A DNA stretch of 64,000 bases from the NCBI GenBank assembly GCA_963784885.1, contig CAWATA010000001.1, forward strand, positions 11,118 through 75,117, given 5' to 3'. This DNA is from RHKX01 sp963784885. GTDB lineage: Bacteria; Actinomycetota; Thermoleophilia; Solirubrobacterales; 70-9. The notes under the pieces are model-generated. The model searched no databases, was not told the DNA's origin, and saw only the letters and a program-made list of their open reading frames with translations. The translations under genes were made by a program, and so were the position numbers. Shown here piece after piece: positions 54,363-63,626 of this stretch (the stretch's first letter is position 1; the number at the start of each line of letters is the position of its first letter).

Positions 54363-55354
54363 CAGACGACCGCCCCCGCCTCCGACAGCGCCTCCAGGCC
54401 GAGGATCGAGGCACCGATCATGCCGGCGTCGGGACCGAGCTCGGCCGCCCGGATCGGAGTCTCGCGCTGAGGCGTCAGCGCCCGCCGCTCGAACTCCTCC
54501 CGCGCCGGGCCCAGCAGGAGGTCGCCGGCATCGATGACGCCGCCGCCGATCACGATGACGTCGGGATCGAAGACGTTGGCGAGCCCCGTCAACGCGTAGC
54601 CGAGGCGCCTTCCCATCGCCTCCAGCAGGGCGACCGAGATCGGGTCCCCGGCCCGAGCGAGCTCGGTGACGAAGGCGCCGTCGATCGTCTCACCCGTCGC
54701 TGCCGCCTCTGCCAGCGCCGAGCCCGGGTGCTCGGCGATCGCCCGCTCGGCCTCGATCCGCAGCGCGGTCCCGGACACGAGCGACTCGATGCAGCCGTTG
54801 TTCGGGCACCGTCCGGGACACTGCGGGCCGTCCAGGTCGACGACGAAGTGACCGAGCTCGGCCGCCGCTCCCCGCGAGCCTCGGTACGGCCGCCCGCCGA
54901 GGATCAGGCCGCCGCCGATCCCCGTCCCGAGGGTGAGCAGGACTACGTTCGCGGCGCCGCGCGCCGCGCCGCGCCGCTGCTCGGCCAGTGCGGCGGCGTT
55001 GCCGTCGTTGTCGATCGCCGACGGGAGTCCCGTCAGCGCCGCCACCCGCGCCCGCAGCGGGACGCCGATCAGCGGCAGGTGATTGGAGGTGACGCAGATC
55101 TCGCGTTCGCGGTCGACGATGCAGGGAACCCCGAGGCCGACCGCGGCGACCTCCGGGCGGGCGCCGATCGCGGTCCGGATCCCCTCGTCGAGGCGTTCCA
55201 GGAGCTCGTCGGACGCCAGGCCGACGGAGGCATCGACCCGGCGATGGACGACCGCGCCGTCGCCGTCGACCACCCCGACGAGCATCTTCGTGCCACCGAG
55301 GTCGACGCCGATCGTCTCGGGACCGAACGCCGGCTCTGAGCCCGGAGCGGTCAC
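54362..55354 (-). CDS. ROK-family glucokinase
   Basis: 330 residues. The ATP/phosphate loop IGVDLGGTKMLVGVVDGDG, catalytic NDGNAAALAEQ, TLGTGIGGGLILGG, and the zinc site CPGRCPNNGCIES that defines ROK proteins. GHFVVDLDGPQ carries the sugar-binding His. It most likely phosphorylates glucose, although ROK specificity varies. It is divergent from the LCP gene. Confidence 0.9.
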   Translation of the reverse strand: MTAPGSEPAFGPETIGVDLGGTKMLVGVVDGDGAVVHRRVDASVGLASDELLERLDEGIRTAIGARPEVAAVGLGVPCIVDREREICVTSNHLPLIGVPLRARVAALTGLPSAIDNDGNAAALAEQRRGAARGAANVVLLTLGTGIGGGLILGGRPYRGSRGAAAELGHFVVDLDGPQCPGRCPNNGCIESLVSGTALRIEAERAIAEHPGSALAEAAATGETIDGAFVTELARAGDPISVALLEAMGRRLGYALTGLANVFDPDVIVIGGGVIDAGDLLLGPAREEFERRALTPQRETPIRAAELGPDAGMIGASILGLEALSEAGAVV

Positions 55355-55396
55355 GAAGCAGGAAACGGGGAGGCCATGCGGCAGTATTACCGCGTA

Positions 55397-55759
55397 ATGG
55401 CACCCGGCGACCCCGAACGTCCGGATCGCCCCGAGTACAACGTCTACCGGGCGGGTTCGCGCTCCCGGGGGCGCGGGCGGCGGACAGAGCCGAAAAGCCC
55501 GAAGCCGTCCGCCGGCTCGGGCGACGATGCCAGCGGCAAGGCGCCTTCTGAGGGACCGGGCTACACGGTCTACAGGGCGCGGCGCGGCTTCAAGCGCTCC
55601 GGCGACGGCCCCTCTCTGCGCGAGCGCCTGCCGGGCCGGGGCGGCTCGAGGCCGCCGCGGGCGCCGGGAGAGAGGCCGACCTGGCGTCGCGTCCTCAAGT
55701 GGGCCGCGATCGGCGTCGGCGTCTGGCTGCTGGTCAGCTTCGTGGCCTTCGCGGTCGCG
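55397..55759 (+). pseudogene. LytR-CpsA-Psr family protein, truncated at the junction
   Basis: Only 121 bacterial residues remain. A long basic cytoplasmic N-terminus holds two copies of a short motif (EYNVYRAG near 13 and GYTVYRARRG near 55), then RPTWRRVLKWAAIGVGVWLL and the start of one membrane helix. In cell-wall ligases of the LCP family the catalytic domain follows directly. Here the sequence changes to eukaryotic DNA at about 55759 and the frame runs on as meaningless antisense to 56416. The intact gene would attach teichoic acid-like glycans to peptidoglycan. Confidence 0.75.
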
Positions 55760-55766
55760 TTACGCT
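55756..55766. other. Bacterial-eukaryotic sequence junction
   Basis: Base composition, codon style and gene families all change within about ten bases. There is no direct repeat, insertion sequence, tRNA or run of unknown bases at the switch. The bases from here to 55842 read as the 3' untranslated region of the convergent transporter gene. Confidence 0.88.
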
Positions 55767-55842
55767 TGTCTACTGCTCGAGTCGAGAATGGGATTGTATC
55801 GTTCGTTCATCTACTATACATGTCACGCCTTCCCTCTATCTT

Positions 55843-57816
55843 TCACTCTCGCTTCTCGTCCTTGCGATTGTTCCACATTGTTGACTCTCCTGCCTCCATG
55901 GCAACCTCCTCCCGCGTAAACGATACCTCGTCCTCGTCCAGCAAATGGGTACGCCAGGCGTCATCTGGCAGCTGCGCAATTGTCTGTACTCGACGTCCCA
56001 TGAACAAGATCCATGCACATCCCAGTACGCTAAACAAAGCCTGCAATGGAAAATATCCATCTCGACCGCCTGTGCACACCTCCAAGCCAGTATCAACATC
56101 GATACGACAGTCGGGCGCTGTTGTTAGTCGGCCGACTAACAACATGACGACCGATGCTGGCCATGTGCCACCTAGATTAGCCGCTGTATTCAATAACGTC
56201 ATGTATGAACCGCCAATGGCTGGGTCGACTCGACTGGCAAAGAAAGTCATTTGTGCATTAAACTGCAGACTGTTGACAATCGCTTGCATGCCAGTCGACG
56301 CCACAACGGCCAACCAGAACAATCCTAACGACGACCATGTAGTCCCATGTCCTTGTCGCACGGCCCACAGCATAAATACGTCCAGCAAAGGAACCAACGT
56401 GACACGAAGCTTGTAGGCCGTCATGAATTGCCGAAAAGGATGACCGTGCCACACTTTGGCGGCCACCAACGGGACCAGAATGCCCAGCGGAAGGATCAGA
56501 GTCGGTGACAATAATGCGGTTGTCGACTTGGAAAGCCCATACTCGACTGCCTTGAGAAACTTGACATTGTCGCTGAGAGCTGTTGGTAACCGGTATGAAA
56601 GAAGGACGACAAACAACCATCTTACAGCAGGCAGCTGACACACGGCCCACAAACGATGATATGTCTCCCTCAATCCAAGCTCGGATGCATCCAGCTCTGC
56701 ATCCTCATCATCATTCTTTTTATTAGTACTGTAGTCGCTTGACATGAGCGCATCGGTCACGGTCGACGACTGGCGTGACACTCCTCGGCTTATAGAAGGC
56801 GGTGGCACTTCTCGTTTAAACAGAGCAACCAGTGTGGTGACGACCAACATGAAACCTCCCATGAACTTGATGAAGCCTCCAAGTGACACCAGCCCGACTC
56901 CTGGTCGACTCTTCAGCCCTAACAATGGTCTCCAGAGCGTCTCGCTACTTTCAGCATCGTTTAGTGCCAGAAACCCTACAAAACTCAAAAAGTAGCCAAT
57001 GTTTTGACCAATGGAGTTGCAGATAGGACCTCTCCCACGGTTCTTCTTTGATAACATGGTCAGGGCCCAACCATCGACGGCAATATCTTGAGTCGCCATG
57101 AGAAAGTACAAGACAAAGAAGAACGCCGTCACTCCCTTTACGTTCATCGAAGGTATCGGTGAGTTCGATACTGCGTGTGCTGCCTGGCGTACTACTTCAG
57201 AAGCACCCTCAATGATACTAGCGGATGCATCTCCCGATGATTGAACAGCTTTCAGCATGTCGTCATGGCCCAAACCCAGCTGTTCTTCAACAAACCCACT
57301 GCCACCAATCATAATAGCTCCAGCTATTGCCTGTACTGGAACCACCCACGTCTTGCGTCGACCAAACTGTTTCAGAAAGCATGCATCGACAATGGGTGCC
57401 CACAATAGTTTTAGTGAAAATGGCCAGGAACATAGAGCGAAAATGGCATTGGCATTGTAAGAAAGACGTGCAGCTGCAGCACTCGCGGTTGCTGGCGATG
57501 CAGCCGCCTCTGCCAGCGCCTTGATCTTTTGTTGAATCAAAAATGGAATACTGGCAGAGAGACCCATGGGTATTCCCTGCAGCGTATATAAAGCGATAAG
57601 AAGTGCATAATTGTATCGGTCGTTGTGTTCCTCTGTTGTTTGTAGTGGTGCTTTCCAGGCCTCTGATGCCGAGTCATCATCGAAACTTGTACTGTTTCGA
57701 CTGACGCTGAACGAAGCTGCTTTTGGGTCGTTTGAAAGCTGAGCACCAAATTTTTGAGGAGGAGACTCGGTAGGCTTTATTGTCTTGCTCATGAAGGAGT
57801 ATCCTTTTCGTTTCAT
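55843..57816 (-). CDS. Acetyl-CoA transporter AT-1 (SLC33 family)
   Basis: 657 residues in one exon. NYALLIALYTLQGIPMGLSASIPFLIQ is the family's first helix, FSLKLLWAPIVDACFLKQFGRRKTW and TQDIAVDGWALTML are hallmark AT-1 segments. About 12 membrane helices are visible. The first ATG (57816) has A at -3. AT-1 brings acetyl-CoA into the ER or Golgi for acetylation. It is the first complete eukaryotic gene after the junction and is divergent from a glucosidase-like gene. Confidence 0.9.
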   Translation of the reverse strand: MKRKGYSFMSKTIKPTESPPQKFGAQLSNDPKAASFSVSRNSTSFDDDSASEAWKAPLQTTEEHNDRYNYALLIALYTLQGIPMGLSASIPFLIQQKIKALAEAAASPATASAAAARLSYNANAIFALCSWPFSLKLLWAPIVDACFLKQFGRRKTWVVPVQAIAGAIMIGGSGFVEEQLGLGHDDMLKAVQSSGDASASIIEGASEVVRQAAHAVSNSPIPSMNVKGVTAFFFVLYFLMATQDIAVDGWALTMLSKKNRGRGPICNSIGQNIGYFLSFVGFLALNDAESSETLWRPLLGLKSRPGVGLVSLGGFIKFMGGFMLVVTTLVALFKREVPPPSISRGVSRQSSTVTDALMSSDYSTNKKNDDEDAELDASELGLRETYHRLWAVCQLPAVRWLFVVLLSYRLPTALSDNVKFLKAVEYGLSKSTTALLSPTLILPLGILVPLVAAKVWHGHPFRQFMTAYKLRVTLVPLLDVFMLWAVRQGHGTTWSSLGLFWLAVVASTGMQAIVNSLQFNAQMTFFASRVDPAIGGSYMTLLNTAANLGGTWPASVVMLLVGRLTTAPDCRIDVDTGLEVCTGGRDGYFPLQALFSVLGCAWILFMGRRVQTIAQLPDDAWRTHLLDEDEVSFTREEVAMEAGESTMWNNRKDEKRE

Positions 57817-58193
57817 CGTCTATTAGCAGTGGACTTGGGAGCTGTTTTCTCTCATCATGGTTTGGCGCAAAAATTCTGAATGGTCGCGCGCGTGATATCG
57901 GATTTCGCGCGATGATGACGTCATCACAAAACTTGGATAATTTGTATGGATTTATGTGTACAAAGAATGTCTCATTTGTACACTATGGCTTACACTTTAG
58001 ACCGTGCATCCGCGCCCGCCGACGCCCTGCCGAGATGACCATGGCGAAACGACGGGCTGCTTTTCGGCGTCCATGGTCGGTTGTTGTGCCTCTGCTCTTT
58101 CTTTTCACAACATCATTAACAGCTAAGAGGCCTGAGGAAGGCGAAATATAAAAGAAATCGTGAGATTACGCATAAATTGGACGTTTCAAAGGC
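57817..58193. other. Divergent intergenic region with one small ORF
   Basis: This 377-base AT-richer stretch separates two divergent genes and likely holds both promoters. On the plus strand an ATG at 58035 or 58041 opens a short frame to 58151 that looks like a signal peptide (AKRRAAFRRPWSVVVPLLF then LFTTSLTA). It may be an upstream ORF, an exon, or chance. Confidence 0.4.
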
Positions 58194-58853
58194 ATGATAC
58201 CTTCGGCTCCATCCTCGGGTGGCTTTCTGAGGAAGCGCAATAAGCAAAGCGCTGCTACGACCCTTCCTCTGTTTGAGCCTCATGATTTGTCGCCTACGAG
58301 AAATAGTGGATTTGGACGTCGAAGGCGGCGCAGGTCCTCGTCCTTTTCGGGAACCTGCGTCCTCTTGACAGTCGCTGCAACAGCTCTGCTCGGTGTTGGC
58401 TTTTGGACGATCACCAATCGTTCACAATGGGGCAACAACAGGAATAGAAGAAAGCACCATTCACATCGAAAAGTTCATATAGAGGAAGAGACAGAACGAA
58501 CTGAACCTGTCAAGCGGGATCCTCATCCTCATCGGCGTCAGAATACTAATAATGATGCTGATAGGGAAACCATCACTCGGGCTCAGCACGTCGTACCAAA
58601 CGATACTATAGCATTCCAGAAAGTCACTTGTGCCGATGGCAGGACAGGATACTTGAATGATGACTACTGTGACTGTGCCGATGGAAGCGACGAGCCACGT
58701 ACGGCAGCCTGTTCCCACATTACCGTCCAGCATGCGACGTTTGAATGTACTGACGGAATATCTTTCATTTACTCTTCCCGAGTCAACGATGGTATACGAG
58801 ACTGCCTGGATGGAAGCGACGAACGGCCAGTAGCAGCCGTAATGACAAGCTAG
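58194..58853 (+). CDS. Membrane-anchored glucosidase-II-beta-like protein
   Basis: 219 residues. A basic N-terminus and one membrane segment (about 53-74) make it a type II membrane protein. Two repeats of the PRKCSH/LDL-A type follow: TCADGRTGYLNDDYCDCADG with SDEP (about 146-168), and FECTDGISFIYSSRVNDG with DGSDE (about 184-210). The second repeat has lost two cysteines found in the family (NDGIRDCLDGSDE instead of GICDCCDG). Genuine glucosidase II beta is far longer and soluble, so this short form may be a separate ER or Golgi protein. The start context is acceptable. Confidence 0.72.
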   Translation: MIPSAPSSGGFLRKRNKQSAATTLPLFEPHDLSPTRNSGFGRRRRRRSSSFSGTCVLLTVAATALLGVGFWTITNRSQWGNNRNRRKHHSHRKVHIEEETERTEPVKRDPHPHRRQNTNNDADRETITRAQHVVPNDTIAFQKVTCADGRTGYLNDDYCDCADGSDEPRTAACSHITVQHATFECTDGISFIYSSRVNDGIRDCLDGSDERPVAAVMTS

Positions 58854-58882
58854 CTAGTATATTATAGTAGAACTTAACGTCT

Positions 58883-59588
58883 TTATAGCATCGTCCCCGT
58901 CGACAAGACGAGGACGAGCATAGACAGGAACATAGACATGATCGGCCAACCACAAAGCGACGTTTGACTTGCACTGGATCGGTCCTCGCCGCATATCGAG
59001 CTGCCGTAGTATTTTGCTTGATCACAGGGAATGCATGGTCTATCTGGAGTAGCACGCCCAAATCCAGGAGCATAGGTTCCAGCTGGACAAATTATACCAT
59101 CGCACCCAAAAAGTAAAACATCTCCTCCGTTCCAGGAGTACATGTCACATAGATTTTCACTAATGCCATTGAGCTCATTGTCACGAAGGTAGAGCTGAAG
59201 ATCCTCAAAGCGACTCATTGAAGCCGGAACAGTTCCGTAGAGTTTATTCGAGCCCAGGTCGAGAAAAATGGACTTGGTCGTATCGGTCGACTGTAGCAGG
59301 TGAGGTATCTTGCCAGTCAGCAAGTTGTCCGAAACATCCAGTGAGTGCAGACTGGTCAGCATGTAGAAATCCGGAATTTTTCCAGTCAATTGGTTGCTTC
59401 CAATGTGCAAAACTTGTCAGCTTTCGGTTGCTTGAAAAGCTTGGGATCGTTCCTACAAGGTGGTTGTGAGAACAACTAAAAGACTCGAGATCACGTAGTT
59501 CTCGCAGGTTGGGCAATGTTCCTCTCAAGGCGTTGAATCGGACAACAATGTTGACCAGCGACGCTGCTTTCTCCCGTGCCCCAAAGAA
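58883..59588 (-). pseudogene. Leucine-rich-repeat protein gene with a frameshift
   Basis: Read on the minus strand, one frame gives LRRs (VVRFNALRGTLPNLREL, SFSCSHNHLVGTIPSFSS) down to LTS; a second frame continues at once with LHIGSNQLTGKIPDFYMLTSL, LDVSDNLLTGKIPHL and more. Removing a single T from the TTTT run (plus-strand AAAA at 59409-59412) restores one continuous LRR array. The C-terminal part has CDGIICPAGTYAPGFGR and CIPCDQAKYYG, a Cys-rich segment common in diatom LRR proteins, and ends in a hydrophobic tail suited to a GPI signal. An in-frame stop lies at 59589. Either a sequencing indel or a decayed gene. Confidence 0.7.
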
Positions 59589-59695
59589 CTAATAGATACA
59601 CATGAAGGACGACAGTCAAATGTAATTCCGTTCCCTAGTAGTCTCTAAATCTCTCTCGCTCTCACATCTTTCTCCTCTAACCTCCATCGTTCCTG

Positions 59696-61936
59696 TCAAG
59701 GACCAAGTGAAATGACGCCAGTTTCAATTTTGCCAGCAACCTGATCACCGGTCTCCGCAACAGCTTCTTCCTGGTCATTGGTATCGGGGTTTTCCTCGAC
59801 CGGACTCTCCTCAACTGGTTCTTCTTGGGGTGTCAACAGAGCTGCATTCTTCTTGTCAAGAAGGGCACGACGGAATTCCTCGCGCGAGACCTCGCCATTG
59901 CCATCTTTGTCCATACTCGCAAACAGCTGCTGAATCTGATCATTGCGCATACCTGCTTTGAGCATGTAGTCAGTGACTTCTTCTTGATCGATAGTATTCG
60001 ACTGATCAATATCGATTGTGTTGAAGATCATGTCGGCTTCGTCTGCAGTCGATACGCCATGGAGAATGGCTTTACGAAACTCCTCAGCGACGGAATCAGG
60101 GTCATCATCCTTGCTGCCCGGGGACGAGTACATGCCTGTACGACGATTTTTGGCCCGCTGCTGCTGTTCGTCCGTCTTGAGCTTGTCTCTGGCAAAACTG
60201 AACGAGCCAAATGTCATTTCCGCGACATGAACAATGGCAAAACCAACAATCAAACCCAAAGCCAGAGAGGTGGAAATGATCATGAGGCCCGCGAAAACAT
60301 TGTTGGCCGCCTCATTAATGGAATAAGTCTTGTAAACAAAGTTCGTGCCTGGAATCGTTTCTTCCGTCTCGATAAGCGGAGGCGGGAAGATGTAGTTGAA
60401 CCAGAGCTTGGCAATCATGGAACCCGGGACAAGCTGGTAGAGCGCTGGCATTAGAATACTCCAGATATTCATATCTTGAGATCCCACGATTGTCTCAATG
60501 ATCAGGTTCTCTTCGGCGGCGTCCAACTTGATTTCCTGGTTATTCTTTTTGGACTCGGAGATTTTCTTCGACAGGACCAACTTTGCGCGGTCACTCTTGC
60601 GACCCAACCCAACCAAGTGGCCGAGGTACACGCCAAACGTCATGGTCTTGTCAATAAAGTTACCAAAGCACGAGATGTCTTCTTCACGTTGCAGGATGCG
60701 GCCGTCATGGTAGTAACGGAGTCGGTTGACCCAGAAGGAAATGATGCAAGCAGACACGACGGAGGCGGCGCTACCGAAAACATTGCTTGTGGCCGTGTCA
60801 AGATTGTCGCGATCGTTAATGTTGGCAAAGAAATCGAAAAATTCGTACTGTACTACATAGCCAACAAGCATGACAAGGAGAGCTCGCCAGTAGCGCACAA
60901 CGGGGAATCGGTACTGGCCCAAGACAGCGCAAGAACACAAGAGGTAGAGCGGAATGCGCCACCACTTATCGTCCAAATCGATCTTCCCGCAATTATCTGA
61001 CTGTTCATACCAGGCCTCGGTGGCGTTGCCCACGACGAGCAAGCCAAAACCGGCACCCAGACACAGGACAAAGGTCTTGACACTCACAGCAATAAAGCGC
61101 GTGACACCAACCTGAAGCTCCCCCGAAATGATTTCGAGGATACCAATGACAAAGGCAGTTCCGTAAAAGTACCAATACAAATTCCCGAGGAAAATGGCAG
61201 AAAGACACACGTTACGTCCATTGAAACGATAGAACAAGCCTCCAATGATACCCGTTGTGGTTCCGACCAACGTATCAGTGAGTATTCCTGCACCAAGCAC
61301 AGACAAACCCCATTCGACCAGACCCGAAGCAAAGCCACACAGGGCAGCAACACCGAAATCCTTCCAGTCGCCACTGAAGAAAATAACGGCGCATGTAGCT
61401 GCCACCAAAGGATACAAGATGAGTCGTCCCGGAAAGTCTCGCAGGAACCTGCCTGACGCCGCAGTGTGTTGGCCCATTTTGGTTTCCGACTGGTAAATGA
61501 GCGCTTCGTGAACGTTGATATCACCATCCATTAGAGCAACAGCAATGCGATAGTAGATATCCTGGTACTCGCTGTCGTAGTCGTAGGGGACCTTGCGATA
61601 AAGCTCGTGTCCTCCGTCTTGGAGACGGAACTGCATTTTGAAAACGCTCAAGTCCCACGTCAGGCGAAGACGAAAATGCTCCTTGAGTTGCTGTAGGATC
61701 TTGGATGTCAACAAGGTCATATGCCAAGCACGGTGGAGTTCAACGGCAGTACGAATGGTAAACATGACTAACAAGCCGTATTCCTCTCCAAACTCGGACG
61801 CCAACGACTTGTACACGCGCTGCATGTCGGCAGGCATGGTTTTGATGTCAAATCTGCGGTCGTCTTTGAGCTGCACCAATTTGCGGATTGCTGCGCCATT
61901 CCATTCCGAGCTTGTAGACTTGCTTAAATACACCAT
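59696..61936 (-). CDS. ThrE/PRM10-like membrane protein with two EF-hands
   Basis: 746 residues from the ATG at 61936, which has A at -3 and G at +4; the frame is open 100 codons further but unlike protein. The N-terminal region and the first helix group (RLILYPLVAATCAVIFFSG, FGVAALCGFASGLVEWGLS) match the putative Thr/Ser exporter family (DUF1212). A second membrane group follows (YWRALLVMLVGYVVQYEFF). Two EF-hand loops near the C-terminus, DIDQSNTIDQEE (about 642-653) and DKDGNGEVSREE (about 676-687), should bind calcium. Family fusions of this type imply calcium control of transport (inference). Confidence 0.82.
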   Translation of the reverse strand: MVYLSKSTSSEWNGAAIRKLVQLKDDRRFDIKTMPADMQRVYKSLASEFGEEYGLLVMFTIRTAVELHRAWHMTLLTSKILQQLKEHFRLRLTWDLSVFKMQFRLQDGGHELYRKVPYDYDSEYQDIYYRIAVALMDGDINVHEALIYQSETKMGQHTAASGRFLRDFPGRLILYPLVAATCAVIFFSGDWKDFGVAALCGFASGLVEWGLSVLGAGILTDTLVGTTTGIIGGLFYRFNGRNVCLSAIFLGNLYWYFYGTAFVIGILEIISGELQVGVTRFIAVSVKTFVLCLGAGFGLLVVGNATEAWYEQSDNCGKIDLDDKWWRIPLYLLCSCAVLGQYRFPVVRYWRALLVMLVGYVVQYEFFDFFANINDRDNLDTATSNVFGSAASVVSACIISFWVNRLRYYHDGRILQREEDISCFGNFIDKTMTFGVYLGHLVGLGRKSDRAKLVLSKKISESKKNNQEIKLDAAEENLIIETIVGSQDMNIWSILMPALYQLVPGSMIAKLWFNYIFPPPLIETEETIPGTNFVYKTYSINEAANNVFAGLMIISTSLALGLIVGFAIVHVAEMTFGSFSFARDKLKTDEQQQRAKNRRTGMYSSPGSKDDDPDSVAEEFRKAILHGVSTADEADMIFNTIDIDQSNTIDQEEVTDYMLKAGMRNDQIQQLFASMDKDGNGEVSREEFRRALLDKKNAALLTPQEEPVEESPVEENPDTNDQEEAVAETGDQVAGKIETGVISLGP

Positions 61937-62322
61937 GGTGCTACTTGTAAAACCGACACGGTTTGGGTGATGGTGGTCCAGGCAAACACGGGTTTGACGA
62001 CGGAAGCACAGCAGCACCTCCTCCAGCACGTCCAACTTCGGTTTGTGTGAGTTCCGAATCTTCCTTCGAAACGCGGGCCACGCCAGAAGGAGCGTGCCAT
62101 GCCTGGACAGAGAGAAAAGGCACAGGGGAGCAGAGGAGACTTGCACAGTATGTACCGGTAGGAGAACAAGTCTACGGCGTCTAGAGTGGGGAATCTCGGC
62201 AATCTTTCGGCCTGCTAGCAAGCATATTCGTTTCATGAAACAACGACCTATATTTTACGTACAATTGAGTGAAAGATCCGAACGAAGAAGCTACACAGCA
62301 GGGCAGAGATCGAATCAGCAGG

Positions 62323-63411
62323 CTAGTCCTGCAGCTCACGTGCAATCTCCGCCTCCAGCTCGTCCATTTCACTGTCATCCAGCATATCATACTCGCCTCC
62401 TTCTGTCGAACCTGGCGAATCGGTACGAACGGCACTTGGCTCCTCAAAAAGACCGCCTGTGCTCGCCGCTGGCTTCTTGCCTGCTGTTTCGACGGTAGAC
62501 TGCTTGTCGGATGTTGCTGATGATGCAACAGATCCTGTCGCACTTTCTGTTTCATTAGCCTCGAACGTGATCGTCTCGCTTGCTGCTGACTCTTCCTCTG
62601 CCGCCACAGCAGCAGCATCTGCTTCGGTCTTGGTGGGTTCGTGATCTGGCGACCAAATCTCATCAATGCTCAGACCGGCCTCATATCTAGTAAATGCGCA
62701 ATGAAAGAAGTAATTATGCCAAAATGTTCGTTCTCGTTCACCCCCACCTGTAATGAGTAGTAAGAGAAACATGGCTGAATTAGCAAGACGCCGCGCGACT
62801 CGATTTAGAATTTACAATAACCCCTCGCCCTCGCCACCAATGTATAATGACTTACCTGACAATTTCGACTGTTTCTCTACCAGCACCTTGTCGACCTCCA
62901 GTAAGCGCTGAATCAGACCGACATGAGAATCGAGATCAAAGTCAGCCAAAAGCGAAGGAAGAGGTGAAAGCTTTTCTAACTTTTCGAGTGACTCTGGAGA
63001 GGGCTTTCTCAGTTCCTTTTTCTTCTTTTCCTCCTCCTCCTCATCGTCGTCGTCCTCCTCTGTATTGTCTTCCTCTTCATCATCGTCTCCTGTATTTGGT
63101 AAAGCAGGCATTTGATAGGGTCCAAAGAAGGTTTCGTCGTTGCTGCTGAGAGCTAGGATTGCTTCCTTGCATTCTTGCACCAGAATCTCGCGCTCTTTAT
63201 CTCGAGTTTCCCACGGATACAATCCAGATAACTTATTTTTGTTTGCTTCCTTTCGACGTTCTTCTTCATCAATACGACGACGCTCCGCAACGAGCTCAGG
63301 AGACGTCAGAGTGAGTTTCTGAAACTTTTCCGTGTCAATCATCGGCAACGACTCGCCCACCTTGGCCGTCAGGTCCTCCATTTTGCTTGTTAGATCGCTA
63401 AACCACGACAT
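62323..63411 (-). CDS. BSD-domain protein (two exons)
   Basis: The protein joins 62856..63411 and 62323..62747 (326 residues). Exon 1 starts at the ATG at 63411 and includes PWETRDKEREILVQECKEAI, an acidic low-complexity tract and SHVGLIQRLLEVDKVLVEKQ. Exon 2 completes the BSD domain with ERTFWHNYFFHCAFTRYEAG and ends with acidic DEMxEL-type residues (SEMDELEAEIARELQD). The exon joint falls within the domain and the frame is kept. BSD proteins of this length resemble SYAP1/BSDC1 relatives, whose cellular role is not settled. Confidence 0.85.
62748..62855 (-). other. Spliceosomal intron in the BSD gene
   Basis: On the minus strand the donor reads GTCAG/GTAAGT and the acceptor TTACAG/GTGGG, 108 bases apart. 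Removing it joins the two halves of the BSD domain in frame, and the retained sequence contains stops. This proves a eukaryotic origin for this end of the window. Confidence 0.9.
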
Positions 63412-63626
63412 TTTTTAAAATCCGTGTGTTATAAACGGTAACAAGGAGATACTGGGATAGAGAAGTGTTTCAAATGAGAGGCAAAGCAGATGTTCTGATG
63501 AGCAAAAGACCGGGGCGCCGTTCTTGCGGTAGTGCGTACCATGGTCGGTTGCGAGTGAACCTCTGAGTCTTTAGGGATAGAGTTATTGATCATAGAATTG
63601 GCGATTAGGGAAAGGGATAACACGGA

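Noticed and set aside
55376..56416. A long plus-strand frame that continues from the LCP gene into the algal side
   Set aside because: After 55759 it is antisense to the AT-1 gene and has no protein character; it is the product of the junction.
61937..62236. 100-residue N-terminal extension of the ThrE-like protein
   Set aside because: The stretch has no domain character, and the internal ATG has a strong Kozak context followed at once by conserved sequence.
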